Shown: one piece after another, positions 53,181 through 62,120 of the stretch
Position numbering within the stretch: position 1 is the stretch's first letter
Layout of the letters: each line of letters begins with the position of its first letter
NCBI RefSeq assembly: GCF_009707485.1
Contig: NZ_CP046121.1
Location: forward strand, 2,356,001-2,420,000
Origin: Nostocoides sp. HKS02
Lineage (GTDB): Bacteria > Actinomycetota > Actinomycetes > Actinomycetales > Dermatophilaceae
Length of the DNA: 64,000 nt
Direction of reading: 5' to 3'
Notes under the pieces: generated by a model
What the model was told of the DNA's origin: nothing
The model's input: the letters and a program-made list of their open reading frames with translations, nothing else
Database searches by the model: none
Position numbers and translations under genes: made by a program

Positions 53181-54680
53181 TCACACGAGCAGGCCGTCGG
53201 CCACGAGCCCGCGCATCAGCGGCACCAGCTGAGCCCGGAGCGCGGCGGCGTCGACCGCGAGGAGTTCCGCGATTGCGGTGATCGCAGCGCCAGCAGGCAG
53301 GCTGCCGTCGCAGACGCTGACCAGGGCCGCGCCGGCCGTGTCGAGCCGTACGGTTCGCCGCAGCCCACCGCCCTGTCGGAGCAGGATGACCGCCTGATCC
53401 TCCTCCCCTGGCCGCCCATGGCGCTCCTCGGTGACATCGGGGGCACACGACCAGGCGGTCTCGAGGAGCTCGTCGTCGTCGTGTTCGGCCAGCCAGGTCC
53501 GCGCCCGCACACCAGCCAGCACGTGTGGACCCATCGGCGCCGCCACCGGACCCGCCACTTCGGTCAGGTCCACGAACGGCGCCCGCTCGCCCGCCGGCCG
53601 CTGCAGCGTGATCACGCCGAACCCGATGGCGGTCACGCCACGCGAGGCGAAGTCGTCGAGCCACGCGGCATACATGGCGGCGAACTCGGCGGTGGCGCTG
53701 TGGTGACCGCCATCGCGGGACCAGGTCTCGGCGTACTGCGCCGGGTCCTGCAGCTCGCGCTGGATGACCCAGGCGTCGAGGCCGGTGTCGGCCACCCATC
53801 CGCGCACCCGCTCGTGCCAGTCGGCGTCGCCGACGACCTCCCAGTTGCCGAGGAACTGTGCGATGCCGCCGGGCTCGAGGTGGTCACCGATCGAGCGCAC
53901 CAGATCAGCGACCACGGCGTCACCCGCCTGACCGCCGTCGCGGTACTCGAACATCGGCACCTCGGGCGAGCGCGGGGTGATGACGAACGGAGGGTTGCTG
54001 ACGATGAGCTCGAACCGTTGGCCCGCAACGGGATCCAGCATCGAGCCCTCGACGATCTCCCAGTCGCAGCCGTTGAGCGCAGCGTTGAAGCGGGCGAAGG
54101 CCAGGGCTCGGGTCGAGATGTCGGTGACCGTGATATGGCGAGCGTGGGAGCCGAGGTGCAGGGCCTGGACGCCACAGCCGGTGCCGAGGTCGAGGGCCCG
54201 GTCGACCGGTGGCCGAGGCGTCCACGACGCCAGCGTGGTCGAGGCTCCCCCGATGCCGAGGACGTGGTCCGGGTGGAGTGGGGCCCGGGTCGCCAGCTCG
54301 GAGAGGTCGGAGGCCACCCACCAGGAATGGCCGTCATCGCCGTAGGGCCGCAGGTCGCAGGTCGCGACGACGCCGGGCCCCTGCTCACGCACGAGGCCCA
54401 GGGCGGTCGCACCACTGATCCCCAGGGTGGGCAGGGCGCGCTCGAGGTCCTCTGCGTCGACGGCGTCGCCCAGCCCGAACAGCCGCACCAGGGTCGCCAG
54501 CGGGGTGCCCACGTCTGCGGTGACCCGTTGGGCGGGCAGCGCCTGCTCGCGGCCGAGCGCCGCCTGGGCGAGCGGTCCGAGGAGTGCGTCCACCGCCTCG
54601 ACGGTGTACGGCGCGCGCTCGAGGTCGGTCCGCAGCCGGGCGACGAGGTCGGGATCGGTGACCGGGGTCGGGGTGCTCAT
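53181..54680 (-). CDS. Class I SAM-dependent methyltransferase (N5-glutamine/RlmG-like, NPPF motif)
   Basis: 499 residues. A ~130-residue N-terminal helical region is followed by a Rossmann methyltransferase: motif I LDLGTGCGVQALHL near residue 160, DISTRALAFARFNAALNG, and the catalytic IVSNPPFVITPR near 228, the NPPF/Y signature of enzymes that methylate exocyclic nitrogens of Gln or bases. A C-terminal domain of ~170 residues ends in VPLMRGLVADGLLV. The target is unknown. The ATG at 54680 overlaps the AIM24-like stop as ATGA; in the given sequence the two frames run together because of an indel upstream. Confidence 0.85.
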   Translation of the reverse strand: MSTPTPVTDPDLVARLRTDLERAPYTVEAVDALLGPLAQAALGREQALPAQRVTADVGTPLATLVRLFGLGDAVDAEDLERALPTLGISGATALGLVREQGPGVVATCDLRPYGDDGHSWWVASDLSELATRAPLHPDHVLGIGGASTTLASWTPRPPVDRALDLGTGCGVQALHLGSHARHITVTDISTRALAFARFNAALNGCDWEIVEGSMLDPVAGQRFELIVSNPPFVITPRSPEVPMFEYRDGGQAGDAVVADLVRSIGDHLEPGGIAQFLGNWEVVGDADWHERVRGWVADTGLDAWVIQRELQDPAQYAETWSRDGGHHSATAEFAAMYAAWLDDFASRGVTAIGFGVITLQRPAGERAPFVDLTEVAGPVAAPMGPHVLAGVRARTWLAEHDDDELLETAWSCAPDVTEERHGRPGEEDQAVILLRQGGGLRRTVRLDTAGAALVSVCDGSLPAGAAITAIAELLAVDAAALRAQLVPLMRGLVADGLLV

Positions 54681-55391
54681 CCGTCGAGGAACCCACCCAG
54701 GTTGAACCCGCCGCCGCCTCCCCCGCCCTGCGCGACTGGCGGGGTCCACTCGCTGGGCTGGACGACCACGAACCCCTGGCCCGAGAACGCGTACTGGAAC
54801 GCCTCGCCCGAGCCGCCACGCAGCATCGACCGCACGTTCATGCTCGACACCACCTGGGGCACGAGGTTGGCGGACCACCCCACGCAGGCCTGCACGTCGA
54901 CGTACGTGGGCTTGTTGGCTGCAGTCGAGGATCACGGGCTGGCCGACCGTGTGGATGGCGACCGTGCCGCTGCCCTGGAGCGTCGTGTTGAACAGTCCGC
55001 CGCTGAGCATGCCGGCGCCCTGCACCCGCTTGATGTCCCAGCTGATCGAGGAGTCGAAGGCGAGCAGGTTGCGGGCGTTGACCGACAGCGCATCGCCGGT
55101 GAGCTCGATGAGGAACACGAAGCCGGCCTCGGAGGCGAAGAAGACGTCGCCCTCACCAGACACCCGCATCAGCGAGACGTCCTCGCCCGTCACCACCTTC
55201 TTGAAGAGCTTGCCGACGCTGCCGGCCTTCTCGTGGTCGAAGCGGATCTGCCCCTGGTAGGACACCATGGCGCCCTTGACCGCCAGCACGTCGCCGCCCA
55301 GGTGGACGCGCAGCATCTGGGGGTTCTGGAGGGCGAAACGCTGCCCGGCCTGGACTTCGAGGTTGCGCTGGTCGAACAGTGGGCTCTGCAT
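54677..55391 (-). CDS. AIM24-family protein, frameshifted in this sequence
   Basis: About 237 residues after correction. Beta-rich AIM24 fold: FALQNPQMLRVHLGGDVLAVKG, GQIRFDHEKAGSVG, GEGDVFFASEAGFVFLIELTGDALSVNARNLLAF, then in the other frame QACVGWSANLVPQV, GSGEAFQYAFSGQGFVVVQPSEW and a Gly-rich tail. Removing one base near 54911-54913 joins them as DCSQQPTYVDVQACVGW. Bacterial members are poorly characterised; the mitochondrial homologue shapes cristae. The ATG at 55391 follows TAGGCT by six bases. Coupled to the downstream methyltransferase. Confidence 0.85.
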
Positions 55392-55403
55392 GGAGCCAGC
55401 CTA
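55391..55403 (-). promoter_or_regulatory. Leaderless-type promoter of the AIM24-methyltransferase operon
   Basis: TAGGCT on the minus strand (55398-55403), six bases, then the ATG at 55391. Same layout and hexamer as the tmk promoter. Confidence 0.5.
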
Positions 55404-55444
55404 GGGTTCCCCTCCGCTCGGCGGCACGGCATACGGGCAGGAAA

Positions 55445-55483
55445 GCGGCGGCCGGCACCACCGTGAGGTGGGCCGGCCGCCGC
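55445..55483 (-). terminator. Terminator of hppA
   Basis: Perfect 12-bp arms GCGGCGGCCGGC (55445-55456) and its complement (55472-55483) with further pairing inside, followed on the minus strand by TTTC. Confidence 0.85.
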
Positions 55484-55503
55484 GTGGGTATGCCGTGTGG
55501 TGC

Positions 55504-57951
55504 CTAGCGGTTCGCGGGCTCCTCGAGCACGTCGGTCGACTCGTCGACCGCCACACCCGGCGCGGTGACAGCCCCCGCGTCAGGCGTCGAGGCGACGTCC
55601 GCTGTGCCGTCGTCGCTGCCACCGATGGCCAGGTCGCGCGTCTTGGACACGGCGACCGCGGCGACGACGATGATGAGCGCCGCAGCAGCGATGCCGTAGC
55701 GGACCACGTTGTTCTTGCCGTCCCCGATCGACAAGGTCACGATGGCCGGCGCGATGAGCACGGAGACGAGGTTCATCACCTTGATCAGCGGGTTGATCGC
55801 CGGGCCTGCGGTGTCCTTGAAGGGGTCACCCACGGTGTCGCCGATGACCGTCGCCTCGTGGGCGGCGCTCCCCTTACCGCCGTGGTGGCCGTCCTCGACG
55901 ATCTTCTTCGCGTTGTCCCACGAGCCACCGGAGTTGGCCAGGAACACCGCCATGAGGCAGCCCGTGCCGATGGCACCGGCCAGGAAGCCGGCGAGCGGGC
56001 CGATGCCGAGGCCGAAACCGATGGCCACGGGGGTCAGCGCCGCCAGCAGGCCAGGCGTCGCGAGCTCGCGCAGCGAGTCCTTGGTGCAGATGTCGACGAC
56101 GCGGCCGTACTCGGGCTTCTCGGTGTAGTCCATGATGCCCGGGTGCTCGCGGAACTGGCGGCGCACCTCGAACACGATCGCCCCTGCGGCGCGGGTCACG
56201 GCGTTGATGGCCAGGCCCGAGAACAGGAAGACCACCGCGGCGCCGAGGAGCAGCCCGACCAGGGTGCTCGGCGTGACGATCTCGAGGCTGAACGAGGTCG
56301 ACAGCTGGCGCTGGATCGCGGTCACGTCAGCCTGCGAGAGCGCGCCACTCTGGGCCTTGGCCTGAAGGCCCGTGATGATCGGGCCGAGGGTGTTCTTCCA
56401 CGCGTCCGAGTAGGAGCCGAACAGCGCCGTCGCCGCGAGCACGGCGGTGGCGATGGCGATTCCCTTGGTGATGGCCTTGGTGGTGTTGCCGACGGCGTCG
56501 AGGTCGGTGAGGATCTGTGCGCCCTCGCCGTCGACGTCGCCGGACATCTCGGCGATGCCCTGGGCGTTGTCGGACACCGGTCCGAAGGTGTCCATCGCCA
56601 CGATGACGCCCACCGTGGTGAGCAGCCCGCAGCCGGCCAGCGCGATGAGGAACAGCGACAGGACGACCGACCCGCCACCGAGCAGGAAGGCGAGGTAGAC
56701 CGCGCCACCGATGATGACGGCGGTGTAGACCGCCGACTCGAGGCCGACCCCGATGCCCGACAGCACGACGGTGGCCGCGCCGGTCAGGGAGGTGCGAGCC
56801 ACGTCCTTGGTCGGGCGCTTGTCGGTGCCCGTGAAGTAACCGGTCAGCCAGAGGATCACCGCAGCGAGCACGATGCCGATGATCACGGCCAGCACGGCGG
56901 TGCGGCGCGGGTCGCCCGCGAGCACGGTGACCGTCTGGTCGCTCGAGCCCAGACCCTTGAAGGTGTCGGGCAGGTAGACGTATGCCGCCACGCCCGACAG
57001 CACCGCGGCGATGGCTGCCGAGATGTAGAAGCCGCGGTTGATGGCCTTCAGCGCGTTCTCACCGGGCTTGACCCGGGTGATGAAGACGCCGACGAGCGCG
57101 GTCACCGCGCCGATCGCCGGGACGATCAGCGGGAAGACGAGCCCATAGGTGCCGAAGGCGGCCGAACCCAGGATGAGGGCGGCCACCAAGGTCACGGCAT
57201 ACGACTCGAAGAGGTCGGCGGCCATGCCGGCGCAGTCGCCCACATTGTCGCCGACGTTGTCGGCGATGGTCGCCGCGTTGCGCGGGTCATCCTCGGGGAT
57301 GCCGGCCTCGACCTTGCCGACGAGGTCGGCGCCCACGTCGGCGGCCTTGGTGAAGATGCCACCGCCGACGCGCATGAACATCGCGAGCAGCGCGGCGCCG
57401 AAGCCGAAGCCCTCGAGAACCTTGGGGGCCTCACCCTTGTAGAGAAGGACGACGACCGACGCGCCCAGCAGACCCAGGCCGACCGTGGCCATACCGACGG
57501 TGCCGCCGGTGCGGAACGCGATCCGCATGCCGAAGTCGCGGTTCCCGTCACGGGCGGCCGAGGCGACACGCACGTTGGCCTTCACCGCGAGGCTCATGCC
57601 GAGGTAGCCGATGGCTGCGGAGAAGAGCGCACCGACGATGAAGAAGCCCGAGCGACCCCACCGGACGCCCATGGTGTCGGCCGGCAGCAGGAGCAGGAGC
57701 CCGAAGACCAGCACCACGAAGACGCTGAGGGTCTTGAACTGCCGAGCGAGGTACGCCTGCGCGCCTTCCTCGACCGCAGCGCCGATCTCCTGCATCTTCT
57801 CGGTGCCGGGATCGGCCGCGAGGACCTGTTGGCGGAAATAGACACCCATGGCCAGCGAGATGACCGCGATCGCGGCTACCACGATGACCAGGGTGAGATT
57901 GGTGCCGGTCAGCGGCATTTCAGCTGCTGCGGCAGACGCAAGGCGCGACAT
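55504..57951 (-). CDS. hppA: Membrane-bound H+-translocating pyrophosphatase, K+-independent type
   Basis: 815 residues with about 16 transmembrane helices. Couples pyrophosphate hydrolysis to proton export. Substrate motifs: DVGADLVGKVEAGIPEDDPRN and NVGDNVGDCAGMAADLFES, plus SGGSWDNAKKIVE and GDTVGDPFKDTAGPAINPLIK near the C-terminus. The GNTTKAITKG segment has Lys at the position that distinguishes K+-independent from K+-dependent enzymes. A ~45-residue acidic tail follows the last helix. The ATG at 57951 follows GAGGAGG; a start 45 bases upstream is less likely. Confidence 0.95.
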   Translation of the reverse strand: MSRLASAAAAEMPLTGTNLTLVIVVAAIAVISLAMGVYFRQQVLAADPGTEKMQEIGAAVEEGAQAYLARQFKTLSVFVVLVFGLLLLLPADTMGVRWGRSGFFIVGALFSAAIGYLGMSLAVKANVRVASAARDGNRDFGMRIAFRTGGTVGMATVGLGLLGASVVVLLYKGEAPKVLEGFGFGAALLAMFMRVGGGIFTKAADVGADLVGKVEAGIPEDDPRNAATIADNVGDNVGDCAGMAADLFESYAVTLVAALILGSAAFGTYGLVFPLIVPAIGAVTALVGVFITRVKPGENALKAINRGFYISAAIAAVLSGVAAYVYLPDTFKGLGSSDQTVTVLAGDPRRTAVLAVIIGIVLAAVILWLTGYFTGTDKRPTKDVARTSLTGAATVVLSGIGVGLESAVYTAVIIGGAVYLAFLLGGGSVVLSLFLIALAGCGLLTTVGVIVAMDTFGPVSDNAQGIAEMSGDVDGEGAQILTDLDAVGNTTKAITKGIAIATAVLAATALFGSYSDAWKNTLGPIITGLQAKAQSGALSQADVTAIQRQLSTSFSLEIVTPSTLVGLLLGAAVVFLFSGLAINAVTRAAGAIVFEVRRQFREHPGIMDYTEKPEYGRVVDICTKDSLRELATPGLLAALTPVAIGFGLGIGPLAGFLAGAIGTGCLMAVFLANSGGSWDNAKKIVEDGHHGGKGSAAHEATVIGDTVGDPFKDTAGPAINPLIKVMNLVSVLIAPAIVTLSIGDGKNNVVRYGIAAAALIIVVAAVAVSKTRDLAIGGSDDGTADVASTPDAGAVTAPGVAVDESTDVLEEPANR

Positions 57952-58078
57952 TCCATCCTCCTCGATGGGGAACACACTGGGACCACCCACGCGCACGCCG
58001 AGGGTGGCGCACCGCCGAGGGGGACGATGGGGCGAGGGTAATGCACCTCACACCGTTTGTGGACGTGGATGAGGCGCG
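57952..58078. other. hppA leader region
   Basis: 127 bases. A minus-strand TACCCT at 58035-58040 is a candidate -10 for hppA, giving a leader of about 75 bases that ends in GAGGAGG. Confidence 0.35.
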
Positions 58079-58432
58079 TTACACAGAATTCGAGTCCGAG
58101 GCCTCAACGGCTTCGTCGACGGTCGGATAGATGTGGAAGACCTTGTCGAGCCCCGTGATCTTGAAGACCTTGAGGATGCGCTCCTGGGCGCTGACGATGC
58201 GCAGCGCGCCGTTCTGGCCCCGGACGAGCTTGAGCCGACCGACGAGGACCCCCAGGCCGGTGGAGTCCATGAACGTGACCTTCTCGAGGTCGACGACCAG
58301 ACTCGTGCGCCCGGCCGCGACCTGCTTGTCGAGTACCTCGCGCAGCAGGGGCGCCGTGTAGACGTCGATCTCGCCGGCCACGTGGACGACGGTGACTGCG
58401 CCCTGCTCGGTGCTGGAGACCGAAAGATCCAC
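58079..58432 (-). CDS. Anti-sigma factor antagonist (STAS domain)
   Basis: 117 residues. STAS fold: [51 protein letters not shown], where the Ser of MDSTGLG is the usual phosphorylation site for a partner anti-sigma kinase. Such proteins release a sigma factor in a stress partner-switch. No kinase or sigma factor is adjacent. The GTG at 58432 is chosen because GAAAGGG lies five bases upstream; the GTG at 58438 is too close to that site. It is divergent from the helicase gene. Confidence 0.9.
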   Translation of the reverse strand: MDLSVSSTEQGAVTVVHVAGEIDVYTAPLLREVLDKQVAAGRTSLVVDLEKVTFMDSTGLGVLVGRLKLVRGQNGALRIVSAQERILKVFKITGLDKVFHIYPTVDEAVEASDSNSV

Positions 58433-58492
58433 GGCCACCCTTTCATTTCGACTGCGTCTATGGGCCGAGACGGTGCGGTCTGCCCTCGGGAT

Positions 58493-58508
58493 TACGGTAG
58501 CGGCAATG
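58493..58508 (+). promoter_or_regulatory. Leaderless-type -10 element of the helicase gene
   Basis: TACGGT (58493-58498) with seven bases to the ATG at 58506 and no ribosome binding site. Confidence 0.45.
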
Positions 58509-60881
58509 TCCAGTGATGCTCGCACACCACCCCCCGGACGGCCTCCGTTCGATCCCGTGTCGGTGCTGGCCGGGCTCACGCGGGCCGCGGGCGAGGAGCG
58601 GCTGCTGCACGTGCACGAGGTGCCAGCCCGCGCCGCATCCCTTGCGCCATGGCCCGACTGGGTGGATCCCAGCGTGTATGCCGCGTGCGCCGGCGCGGGC
58701 GTGACGTCGCTGTGGGAGCACCAACGTGCTGCCGCTGACCTCGCCCATGCTGGCTCGCACGTGGTGATGGCGACCGGCACGGCATCGGGCAAGAGCCTGG
58801 GCTACCTGCTGCCGGTGCTGAGCGCGCTCGTGGCGGGCTCGGACGCGCCCACGGGCCGCGGCGCGACGGCGCTGTACCTGTCGCCGACGAAGGCGCTCGC
58901 CGCGGACCAGCTCGCACGCATCACGTCGATGGCCGTGCCGGGGGTCCGGGCCGCGACCTACGACGGCGACACCCCGACCGAGGAGCGCCGCTGGATCCGC
59001 GACCACGCCCAGCTGGTGCTCACCAACCCGGACCTGGTCCACCATTCGCTCCTGCCCCTGCACGAGCGGTGGGCGCCCTTCCTGCGCGCTCTGCGCTACG
59101 TCGTCATCGACGAGTGCCACGTCTACCGCGGCGTCTTCGGGTCACACCTGGCCGCGCTGCTGCGCCGCCTGCGGCGGGTGTGCGCCCGCTACGGCTCGTT
59201 CCCCACGTTCGTGCTGGCGTCCGCGACGGTGCGTGACCCGGGGGGCCACGCCAGCCGCCTGGTCGGTCTGCCGGTCGAAGCGGTCACGCGCGACGGCTCC
59301 CCGCGCGAGGCCATGACCTTCGCGTTGTGGGAACCCGGCACCCTCTCGGACGGCGAGGGGCGCCGGTCGGCCACCTCCGAGGCCGCCGACCTGCTGGCAG
59401 AGCTGGTGGCCCAGCGCGTCCAGACGGTGGCGTTCGCGAGGTCGCGGGCAGGGGTCGAGGCGCTGGCGACCAGCGCCCGCCGGACCCTGTCCGAGAGGGC
59501 ACCGCACCTCGAAGGGGCCGTCGCGGCATACCGGGGTGGGTACCTGCCCGAAGAGCGACGGGCGCTGGAGCGATCCCTTCGCGACGGATCGCTGGTCGGG
59601 CTGGCCGCGACGAACGCGTTGGAGCTGGGCATCGACATCAGCGGCCTCGACGCCGTGCTGCTGGCCGGCTGGCCGGGCACGCGGGCCTCGCTGTGGCAGC
59701 AGGCCGGGCGCGCGGGCCGAGCCGGAACCCGCTCGCTGGCGGTCTTCGTGGCGGCGGACGACCCGCTCGACACCTACGTCGTGCACCACCCCGACGTGGT
59801 CTTCGGGCAGCCGGTCGAGGCGACCGCGCTCGACCCGGACAACCCCCACGTCCTGGCCCCCCACCTCGCGGCGGCGGCCGCCGAGCTGCCCCTGCGCGAA
59901 GCCGACCTGCCGATGTTCGGCCCGTCGGCGGCCGGCCTGCTCGAGGTGCTGGTGGCCCGCGGCATCCTGAGGAGGCGGCCGAACGGGTGGTACTGGGCCC
60001 GCACCGACCGAGCCAGCGACCACGTGTCCCTGCGGGGTGCGGGTGAGGTCGTGGGCATCGTCGAACAGCGCACTGGCCGGGTGCTCGGCACCATCGACGA
60101 AGCATCAGCGCACTCCCAGGCCCACACCGGAGCCGTGCACGTCCACCAGGGAGACACGTTCGTGGTCACCGAGCTCGACCTCGAGGGCGGGACGGCTTCC
60201 GTCGTCCGCGGCGACCCGGGGTGGAGCACCTTCGCCCAGTCCGTCAGTGCGTTCGACATCGTCGGGGCGCAGCGCTCGCAGGCATGGGGGCCGGTGGAAG
60301 TGTCGTTCGGCGCGGTGCGGGTGCACACGCAGGTGACGTCCTTCCTGCGACGCCTGCCCAGCGGCGAGGTCATCGGGACGCACCCGCTCGACCTGCCGCA
60401 GCGCACGCTGGCCACCAAGGCCGTGTGGTGGACCATGCCGGTGGAGTTCCTCGCGCACGCGGGGGTGCAGGAGCAGGACATCCCGGGGGCGGCGCACGCG
60501 GCCGAGCACGCGGGCATCGGGATGCTGCCGCTCGTGGCCACCTCGGACCGCTGGGACATCGGCGGCGTCTCCACCGCGCTGCATCCCGACACCGGACTCC
60601 CGACGATCCTGGTCTACGACGGCTACCCGGGCGGGGCGGGTTTCGCCGAGCGGGCCTTCGAGTCGTTCCGCGCGTGGCTGGAGGCGACCCTCGAGACGAT
60701 CACGTCGTGCCGATGCGAGCAGGGGTGCCCGGCCTGTGTGCAGTCCCCGAAGTGCGGCAACGGCAACGAGCCGCTCGACAAGGCAGGGGCGGCGAGGCTC
60801 CTTGCGGCGGTCCTCGCCCACGCTCCTGCACCTGCGTCCGGCGACCGTTCGCAACGGGCACAACCCCAGGTCGCGGGCTAG
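58506..60881 (+). CDS. DEAH/DEAD-box helicase with C-terminal DUF1998/MZB zinc domain (MrfA/Hrq1-like)
   Basis: 791 residues. Helicase motifs: [10 protein letters not shown] near residue 97, Ia [15 protein letters not shown] near 207, III SATVRD, then [16 protein letters not shown] and [10 protein letters not shown] in the second RecA domain. The C-terminal zinc motif [19 protein letters not shown] is the DUF1998 signature of MrfA/Hrq1, DNA-repair helicases linked to crosslink or mitomycin repair. It belongs to the helicase/secretion neighbourhood of actinobacteria, adjoining the Tad genes as here. The ATG at 58506 is set by the promoter box. Confidence 0.93.
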   Translation: MSSDARTPPPGRPPFDPVSVLAGLTRAAGEERLLHVHEVPARAASLAPWPDWVDPSVYAACAGAGVTSLWEHQRAAADLAHAGSHVVMATGTASGKSLGYLLPVLSALVAGSDAPTGRGATALYLSPTKALAADQLARITSMAVPGVRAATYDGDTPTEERRWIRDHAQLVLTNPDLVHHSLLPLHERWAPFLRALRYVVIDECHVYRGVFGSHLAALLRRLRRVCARYGSFPTFVLASATVRDPGGHASRLVGLPVEAVTRDGSPREAMTFALWEPGTLSDGEGRRSATSEAADLLAELVAQRVQTVAFARSRAGVEALATSARRTLSERAPHLEGAVAAYRGGYLPEERRALERSLRDGSLVGLAATNALELGIDISGLDAVLLAGWPGTRASLWQQAGRAGRAGTRSLAVFVAADDPLDTYVVHHPDVVFGQPVEATALDPDNPHVLAPHLAAAAAELPLREADLPMFGPSAAGLLEVLVARGILRRRPNGWYWARTDRASDHVSLRGAGEVVGIVEQRTGRVLGTIDEASAHSQAHTGAVHVHQGDTFVVTELDLEGGTASVVRGDPGWSTFAQSVSAFDIVGAQRSQAWGPVEVSFGAVRVHTQVTSFLRRLPSGEVIGTHPLDLPQRTLATKAVWWTMPVEFLAHAGVQEQDIPGAAHAAEHAGIGMLPLVATSDRWDIGGVSTALHPDTGLPTILVYDGYPGGAGFAERAFESFRAWLEATLETITSCRCEQGCPACVQSPKCGNGNEPLDKAGAARLLAAVLAHAPAPASGDRSQRAQPQVAG

Positions 60882-60930
60882 GGTCGAGACACAGGCGCTG
60901 CCCGGCGCCCCAAGACTCGGAGGTGTCCAC

Positions 60931-61686
60931 GTGGTCCTGCTCGGACTGTTGCTCATTCTGCTGGCGGCTGGCGCGGCGGTGTGGCTCGTCCTCGGTAGCC
61001 AGTCGCTGACCACGCCCATCACGTTGCCCACCCCTGGCGCCCACATCGGCATGACGCCGCTCGCGCTGCTCATCACCGGGGCCGTGATCCTGCTCGTGTT
61101 CTGGCTCGGGCTGCTGCTGATCCGCGGCAGCGTCAAGAGGCGCCGCCGACCCGGCCGCGAGGCCAAGGAGGCCCAGCGCCAGGCCGAGCTCGAGGAGAAC
61201 ATCCGGGCCGACGAACGAGGCCGCGCCGAGGAGACCCACCAGAGCGCGCTCGCCGAGCGGGACCGCGTTCGCGACGAGGAGTTCCAGTCGCAGCTCGCCG
61301 AGCGTGAGCGCGTGCGGGACACCGAGGAGCGCACCCGGATGTCCGAGGCGGAGACCCGGATCCGGGCCGACGAACGCGCCAAGGTTGAGGACGAGTTCCG
61401 TCGGCGCGAGGCCGCGGTGACACCATCTGCCGCCACAGCGCCCGTCGTGGGCACGACCGCGGCTACGGGTGCCGCGGCATACACCGGGAGCCACGCGGCA
61501 GCGGCCACGGCGCCCGAGACAGACCCCACCGAGGGCACCGACGCCACCGACGGCACGGACCGCACGGACCGCACGGACGCCAGCGAGGGCACCGACGCCG
61601 GCGAGCAGCCGGACCACGGTGAGGGGGAGCGCTACCGCACGGTGGCCGACAAGCTCATGGGTCGCGGCCCGACCGGCGAGGCCTGA
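60931..61686 (+). CDS. Membrane protein with coiled-coil cytoplasmic domain, function unknown
   Basis: 251 residues. Two transmembrane helices (VLLGLLLILLAAGAAVWLVL and PLALLITGAVILLVFWLGLLLI) joined by a short loop, then a basic KRRRRPGRE stretch, a charged coiled coil (about 75-150: ERGRAEETHQSALAERDRVR) and a Thr/Asp/Glu-rich low-complexity tail with GTDATDGTDRTDRTDASEGTD. It resembles LapA/DUF1049-type two-helix proteins only in layout. The GTG at 60931 follows GGAGG by seven bases; a TAGGGT box at 60879-60884, at the helicase stop, is a plausible -10. Confidence 0.7.
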   Translation: MVLLGLLLILLAAGAAVWLVLGSQSLTTPITLPTPGAHIGMTPLALLITGAVILLVFWLGLLLIRGSVKRRRRPGREAKEAQRQAELEENIRADERGRAEETHQSALAERDRVRDEEFQSQLAERERVRDTEERTRMSEAETRIRADERAKVEDEFRRREAAVTPSAATAPVVGTTAATGAAAYTGSHAAAATAPETDPTEGTDATDGTDRTDRTDASEGTDAGEQPDHGEGERYRTVADKLMGRGPTGEA

Positions 61687-61721
61687 CCAGCGCCCCGCCC
61701 GCGCCCTCGCGGTGCTCCGGC

Positions 61722-62120
61722 TCACGGCGAAGGCCCGGCTCTGGCGCGGGCCTTCGCCGTCAGCGGGCCAGCGGCGGGCAACGTCCAGCTGACCGACGCG
61801 CTGACGACGACCACGACCGAACCGTCAGGCTCCACTCGGCAACCCGACATCGTCGCCGCATTTCGCCGGACGACCTGTGCGGAGCGCACGCACGCCACGG
61901 CGGGATCGGCACCACGGGCCACCTCGATCGCGCCGGCCAGCGCCCCGAGATCGGCCGATGCCCGCGCCCGGTGCGCCGCGATCACCGCGCTGGTCACGGC
62001 GAGTGCCGCGACCAGCGCCAGCCCGATCACCCCCAGGCTCGCCACGACCACCACGGTCATCGAGCCGTCGTCAGCGCGACGGGCTCGCCGGTGCTCCAGC
62101 CGTCGCGCCGCCTTGCTCAC
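61722..62120 (-). CDS. TadE-like secreted/pilus-associated protein (helicase/secretion neighbourhood type)
   Basis: 132 residues. Basic N-terminus, then DDGSMTVVVVASLGVIGLALVAALAVTSAV, a prepilin-like hydrophobic helix with the Gly that a prepilin peptidase could cut after, and HRARASADLGALAGAIEVARG as in TadE-like proteins that follow TadE in actinobacteria. The usual Glu five residues after the Gly is absent. The GTG at 62120 overlaps the preceding tadE stop (GTGA). Its last 12 codons also form one arm and the loop of a strong terminator hairpin. Confidence 0.78.
   Translation of the reverse strand: MSKAARRLEHRRARRADDGSMTVVVVASLGVIGLALVAALAVTSAVIAAHRARASADLGALAGAIEVARGADPAVACVRSAQVVRRNAATMSGCRVEPDGSVVVVVSASVSWTLPAAGPLTAKARARAGPSP
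61725..61759. terminator. Terminator overlapping the 3' end of the TadE-like gene
   Basis: Perfect 13-bp arms CGGCGAAGGCCCG (61725-61737) and its complement (61747-61759) around a 9-base loop. It serves the convergent gene ending at 61686 and lies inside the coding end of the minus-strand gene. Confidence 0.8.

Noticed and set aside
53181..55391. 736-residue AIM24-methyltransferase fusion
   Set aside because: The AIM24 C-terminus lies intact in another frame and ends exactly at the methyltransferase ATG; one base removed near 54912 gives two normal genes.
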